A DNA stretch of 7,966 nt. It comes from an uncultured Eggerthellaceae bacterium (GTDB lineage: Bacteria > Actinomycetota > Coriobacteriia > Coriobacteriales > Eggerthellaceae). Under the pieces are notes generated by a model that worked only from the letters and a program-made list of their open reading frames with translations, ran no database searches and was not told where the DNA came from. Location: positions 1 through 7,966 of the forward strand of contig CAKTXN010000077.1 in the NCBI GenBank assembly GCA_934630905.1, written 5' to 3'. Of this stretch, positions 6,204 to 7,966 are shown one piece after another. A program made the position numbers and the translations under genes. Numbering within the stretch: position 1 is the first letter of the stretch; every line of letters begins with the position of its first letter.

Positions 6204-6689
6204 CTACAGGCCCAACTCCTCGGCCCAAGCCTTGAGGGTCGCCTCGCTCGCGTCGGCCTCGAAACGCTTCGAGCCGACCCACTCGGCGGCAGGCGCCAGG
6301 GGCTCCAGGACCTCTTGGCTCTTGCCCATGTCGCTTTCACCGGACGTGGCGAAGAGGGCGATTTTCTTGCCCGCAAGGTCCGCGCCCTCAACGAACGTGT
6401 CGACGATCGTAGGCGCCACGTACCACCAAATCGGGAAGCCGATGAAGACCTCGCCGTAGCCCGACAGGTCGGGAAGTTCGCCCGCAATGGCCGGGCGCGA
6501 GGACGGATCGTTCATCTCGAGAGTGCTGCGCGAGGTCTCGTCGCGCCAGTCAAGGTCCGCCTCGGTGTAGGGCACCGCGGGGGCAATCTCGTACACGTCG
6601 GCTCCCACCGCATGCGCGAGGCGCTCCGCCATCGCCTTCGTAGTTCCGCCGTTTGCAGAGAAGTAGGCCACGAGCTTTTTGTCTGCCAT
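6204..6689 (-). CDS. Flavodoxin (FMN-binding electron carrier)
   Basis: The 161-residue product is a small flavodoxin-fold protein that carries electrons with bound FMN in the cytoplasm. The FMN phosphate loop is AYFSANGGTTKAMAE (8-22), and IGFPIWWYVAP (83-93) places aromatic residues against the flavin ring. A conserved segment typical of this group (DLDW, RSTLEMNDPSSRPAI at 54-68) and the loop FATSGESDMGKS (113-124) follow. Length and motifs fit a complete protein of the flavodoxin type common in anaerobes. The ATG at 6689 was chosen because AAGGAG lies 7 nt upstream; the in-frame ATG at 6704 lies inside that ribosome site's upstream region. It is monocistronic here, convergent with the Fic-like gene. 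A link to the FAD enzymes is possible but unproven, since those are predicted to act outside the membrane. Confidence 0.92.
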   Translation of the reverse strand: MADKKLVAYFSANGGTTKAMAERLAHAVGADVYEIAPAVPYTEADLDWRDETSRSTLEMNDPSSRPAIAGELPDLSGYGEVFIGFPIWWYVAPTIVDTFVEGADLAGKKIALFATSGESDMGKSQEVLEPLAPAAEWVGSKRFEADASEATLKAWAEELGL

Positions 6690-6815
6690 GAAGACTCCTT
6701 CCATCCCGTACGCGCACCGGTAGGGCGCGCGATTTCATGACGCATCGTACCCTTTGGGGCTCAGCATGACGCGAAAAAGATCCGCCATCGGAGAAAGTGG
6801 GGCGTCAGATATATA

Positions 6816-6828
6816 CGAACATTTGTTC
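6816..6828. promoter_or_regulatory. LexA-box-like palindrome
   Basis: CGAACATTTGTTC carries the GAAC-N4-GTTC core of the SOS box used by Gram-positive and actinobacterial LexA. The outer base on the right is T instead of G. No SOS-type gene is next to it: the flavodoxin starts 127 bp away on the minus strand. A single palindrome of this length can arise by chance. Confidence 0.3.
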
Positions 6829-6849
6829 TTAATCGGGCAGATATGGCTC

Positions 6850-6884
6850 TTGCCAAAAATGGGCGAATAGCAAGGTTTTGGCAA
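6850..6884. repeat. 9-bp perfect inverted repeat TTGCCAAAA / TTTTGGCAA
   Basis: Arms at 6850-6858 and 6876-6884 are exact reverse complements across 17 nt. A further short palindrome CCGCAATGCGG follows at 6892-6902. Function unknown; no T-tract makes it a terminator. Confidence 0.6.
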
Positions 6885-7002
6885 ACGGCAGTCCGCAATG
6901 CGGCACGGAGGAAGGGTGCAAGCGATCACGGGAGAGGGATGTCTGGAGGAATCCGAAAGGGCGATTTTAGACCGAATGAGCCACATTTGAGAGCCGATGC
7001 AT

Positions 7003-7048
7003 GCCTCAAGGCATAGATTCGCAGTGCGAAATAATCTTTACTTGAGGC
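7003..7048 (+). repeat. Nested hairpin GCCTCAAG ... CTTGAGGC
   Basis: The outer arms 7003-7010 and 7041-7048 match over 8 bp. Inside, AGATT (7015-7019) pairs with AATCT (7033-7037) and TTCG (7018-7021) with CGAA (7027-7030), so nearly the whole 46 nt can fold into one long interrupted stem. The downstream sequence has short T-rich stretches (TTTAGGGTTAGAGTTTT). It could be a transcription stop for plus-strand RNA or a DNA cruciform site. Confidence 0.5.
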
Positions 7049-7189
7049 TTTAGGGTTAGAGTTTTGTCCAAATATGGCTGCCGGTAACGGCCGAAGTTGG
7101 ATTCGCCTCGCCTTCTCCAGGCGCACTCCGATTGAAATTTGTCTGAGTCCCGCGATCGTTAACCGGCCCATCCGTAAGCGAGTCGTTTT

Positions 7190-7227
7190 CATCAATTGAT
7201 GTGAGCGCAAGAGCGTCGTCACATCAA
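7190..7227. repeat. Palindrome and inverted repeat sharing a TTGAT/ATCAA half-site
   Basis: CATCAATTGATG (7190-7201) is a perfect 12-bp palindrome. Its right part begins TTGATGTGA (7196-7204), which is the exact reverse complement of TCACATCAA (7219-7227) across 14 nt. Three half-sites are therefore arranged so that the middle one can pair with either neighbour. This resembles an operator with two overlapping dimer sites. Confidence 0.55.
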
Positions 7228-7280
7228 ACATTTGCAACATGTATGTCAGCGGCGCATTAAAGTACCAGGTAAATAGCCAT

Positions 7281-7447
7281 GTAAAAGGTGTTTACGTCAA
7301 TAACGTTCTGCTTTACGGCATCCCATACTGTCTGATTTTCGTCAGCCGTTGCCGTAAAACAGTGGCAATCATCGCGTTGACGTCATAGACGAAAACTCTT
7401 TACGGGTCATAATTCCTACATAAACAGTACACGTAAAAGCGTTTACG
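7281..7447. repeat. Cluster of TTTACG / CGTAAA sites
   Basis: TTTACG occurs at 7291, 7312, 7399 and 7442 and CGTAAA at 7353 and 7432. They are organised as inverted pairs: GTAAA-5-TTTAC (7281-7295), TTTACGGCA (7312-7320) with TGCCGTAAA (7350-7358) as perfect 9-bp arms, and CGTAAA-AGCG-TTTACG (7432-7447). Such density is far above chance for a six-base word. It suggests multiple binding sites for one protein, for example an initiator at iterons or a regulator upstream of the promoter at 7576. Confidence 0.6.
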
Positions 7448-7520
7448 AAAAGGCGTTTTTGACGTGAGGTGTCGTAAGGCTTTCGCCAAACCAAAGCAGC
7501 TTTGCGTTCATAAACGAAAA

Positions 7521-7567
7521 CAGCCAGCTTGATCACGAGCACGGTGGCCTCATGAACAAACTGGCTG
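7521..7567. repeat. Inverted repeat CAGCCAG / CTGGCTG ahead of the 7576 promoter
   Basis: Arms at 7521-7527 and 7561-7567 match perfectly across 33 nt. The right arm overlaps the place where a -35 element would be, so binding here could affect the promoter. Confidence 0.35.
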
Positions 7568-7575
7568 CTAGTACC

Positions 7576-7584
7576 TGCTATAAT
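7576..7584 (+). promoter_or_regulatory. Extended -10 promoter
   Basis: TGCTATAAT is an exact match to the extended -10 consensus TGnTATAAT. No good -35 hexamer is present at 16-18 bp, which extended -10 promoters tolerate. Transcription would begin near 7591. It is the best promoter match I see in the window. Confidence 0.55.
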
Positions 7585-7587
7585 TCG

Positions 7588-7745
7588 TTGCGTCGTAGGT
7601 GTTACCAGCACCTGCGGCCTAGTCGCAAACTCCAACCAGCTGCGAGAACAACGCTATAGCACGTCTGCATGATAGCACACGCGAGTGTGCTGTTGTGTTT
7701 TGCTGTGCTCCACGTGTATTCGCAGCCTCGAGAGAGGCTGTTTTT
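7588..7745 (+). ncRNA. Candidate structured RNA between promoter and terminator-like stem
   Basis: The 160 nt after the extended -10 contain successive stems: TTGCG (7588-7592) with CGCAA (7624-7628) enclosing AGGTG/CACCT (7598-7602, 7610-7614); AGCAC (7658-7662) with GTGCT (7705-7709) enclosing AGCACAC-GCGA-GTGTGCT (7674-7691); and a final CAGCCTC-GAGA-GAGGCTG stem followed by five T. No ribosome site opens a convincing gene inside it. It could be a small regulatory RNA of about 155 nt, the 5' domain of a larger RNA, or a leader of whatever begins at 7747. I do not recognise it as tmRNA, SRP RNA, RNase P, 6S or a T-box from memory. Confidence 0.4.
7723..7745 (+). terminator. Short stem with T5 tract, intrinsic terminator or attenuator
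   Basis: CAGCCTC (7723-7729), loop GAGA, GAGGCTG (7734-7740), then TTTTT. The form is that of a Rho-independent terminator. An ATG follows after one base at 7747, and the GAGAGG that could serve as its ribosome site is within the loop and right arm, so the same stem could also block translation. Confidence 0.6.
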
Positions 7746-7746
7746 G

Positions 7747-7966
7747 ATGATTGAGGCTTTCGGTACAGAGGCATGGGAGGTGAGGTCAGCCGCCCTGTGT
7801 CTATCTCCAGTAGACCTTGAGGGTTTAGATAACGACCTCACGTCTTCCCATGGCTCGGGGTATCGCTACCTCAGCCTCAAAGCCCAGTCCCTTCTCGACG
7901 GGACACGCTCCCCCAACCCGCATCCCCACTGCGGTCGCTGGGCCTTCGACATCGACGGCTTCGTCT
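7747..7966 (+). CDS. Partial open frame of unknown function, running off the window
   Basis: From ATG 7747 the frame is open for 73 codons to the window end; it is also open upstream back to 7660, with another ATG at 7669 that has no ribosome site. The visible product begins MIEAFGTEAWEV and ends CGRWAFDIDGFV, with no domain I recognise. Third positions become C/G-rich in the last 35 or so codons, which favours coding. Against it, the start lies right after a terminator-like stem, its ribosome site GAGAGG (7732-7737) is inside that stem, and the same DNA is strongly self-complementary (see 7751-7943), as expected of RNA. Both readings may hold if the mRNA is structured. Length and function cannot be judged from this fragment. 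Confidence 0.28.
   Translation, partial: MIEAFGTEAWEVRSAALCLSPVDLEGLDNDLTSSHGSGYRYLSLKAQSLLDGTRSPNPHPHCGRWAFDIDGFV
7751..7943 (+). ncRNA. Multi-branched RNA fold, possibly continuing past the window
   Basis: TTGAGGCT (7751-7758) pairs with AGCCTCAA (7873-7880). Enclosed are a long stem, CATGGGA plus GTGAGGTC (7772-7787) with GACCTCAC plus TCCCATG (7834-7852), about 15 bp with a short internal bulge, and a small hairpin GGGGTA-TCGC-TACCTC (7857-7872). A second unit follows: GCCCAG (7882-7887) with CTGGGC (7938-7943) enclosing TCCC/GGGA (7888-7903) and CCGCA/TGCGG (7918-7934). This is two junctions in a row, the layout of a large structured RNA or an elaborate leader. The family is not recognised. 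Confidence 0.42.

Larger units (their letters stand above)
6690..7575. other. Gene-free, low-GC block packed with inverted repeats
   Basis: No frame in these about 890 bp has a ribosome site with recognisable coding content. Open frames such as the minus frame ending near 6926 have no domain character. Composition is clearly lower in GC than the flanking genes on the left (24 of 60 at 7261-7320 by hand count). The block carries at least eight perfect inverted repeats with arms of 5-9 bp, plus clustered TTTACG sites. It may be the control, replication or transfer region of an acquired element starting to the right; this is inference. Confidence 0.6.

Noticed and set aside
6926..7240. Minus-strand 104-codon open frame
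   Set aside because: No ribosome site, no domain, and it runs through two inverted repeats; best explained as chance in non-coding DNA.
7281..7467. CRISPR array
   Set aside because: The repeated words are only 6-9 bp, occur in both orientations and have irregular spacers; there is no long direct repeat.
7369..7841. Two minus-strand open frames (7369-7635 and 7602-7841)
   Set aside because: They run antisense to the promoter and stems, lack ribosome sites and have no recognisable content.
7590..7966. tRNA, tmRNA, SRP RNA, RNase P RNA, T-box or 5S rRNA
   Set aside because: None of the conserved words of these RNAs that I know are present; no cloverleaf with a GGTTC-type arm could be drawn.
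7576..7966. Retron or group II intron start
   Set aside because: A structured RNA ahead of an open frame is suggestive, but no reverse-transcriptase motif is visible in the fragment, and neither a GTGCG-type intron start nor a domain V was found.

Overview
The window looks like chromosomal DNA from a high-GC gut or rumen actinobacterium of the class Coriobacteriia, most likely Eggerthellaceae. The basis is the high GC of the genes (a hand count of 5041-5100 gives 41 of 60 G+C), two tandem exported FAD-dependent oxidoreductases of a type that is greatly expanded in that family, and a remnant of a LuxR-type helix-turn-helix of the kind that often sits beside them. The placement is inference from gene style, not from a marker gene.

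Layout. Positions 1-188 hold a broken LuxR-type DNA-binding end. 189-1223 (minus) encodes a macrodomain protein with a conserved C-terminal domain. A minus-strand terminator (1361-1407) separates it from a minus-strand pair of paralogous flavoproteins, 2822-4033 followed by 1517-2758, probably one operon. A 440-bp divergent region (4034-4473) rich in inverted repeats, including a perfect 10+1+10 palindrome, separates that operon from a plus-strand gene (4474-5985). That gene encodes a Fic-fold protein whose catalytic loop has lost nearly all signature residues but which keeps a C-terminal winged helix. A minus-strand flavodoxin (6204-6689) converges on it.

From 6690 to the end there is no gene I can recognise. 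GC falls (24 of 60 at 7261-7320). The stretch contains a dense series of perfect inverted repeats and at least six TTTACG/CGTAAA sites within 157 bp. These are followed by an extended -10 promoter (7576-7584) and then nearly 400 nt of strongly foldable sequence running off the window end. I read that last part as a candidate structured non-coding RNA or long structured leader. A partial open frame (7747-7966) competes with this reading.

How the parts may work together (inference): the Fic-like protein is placed like a divergent regulator of the flavoprotein operon, and the palindromes between them are candidate operators. The flavodoxin could supply low-potential electrons for flavin chemistry but is transcribed separately. 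The right-hand end looks like the control region of a different, possibly mobile, unit.
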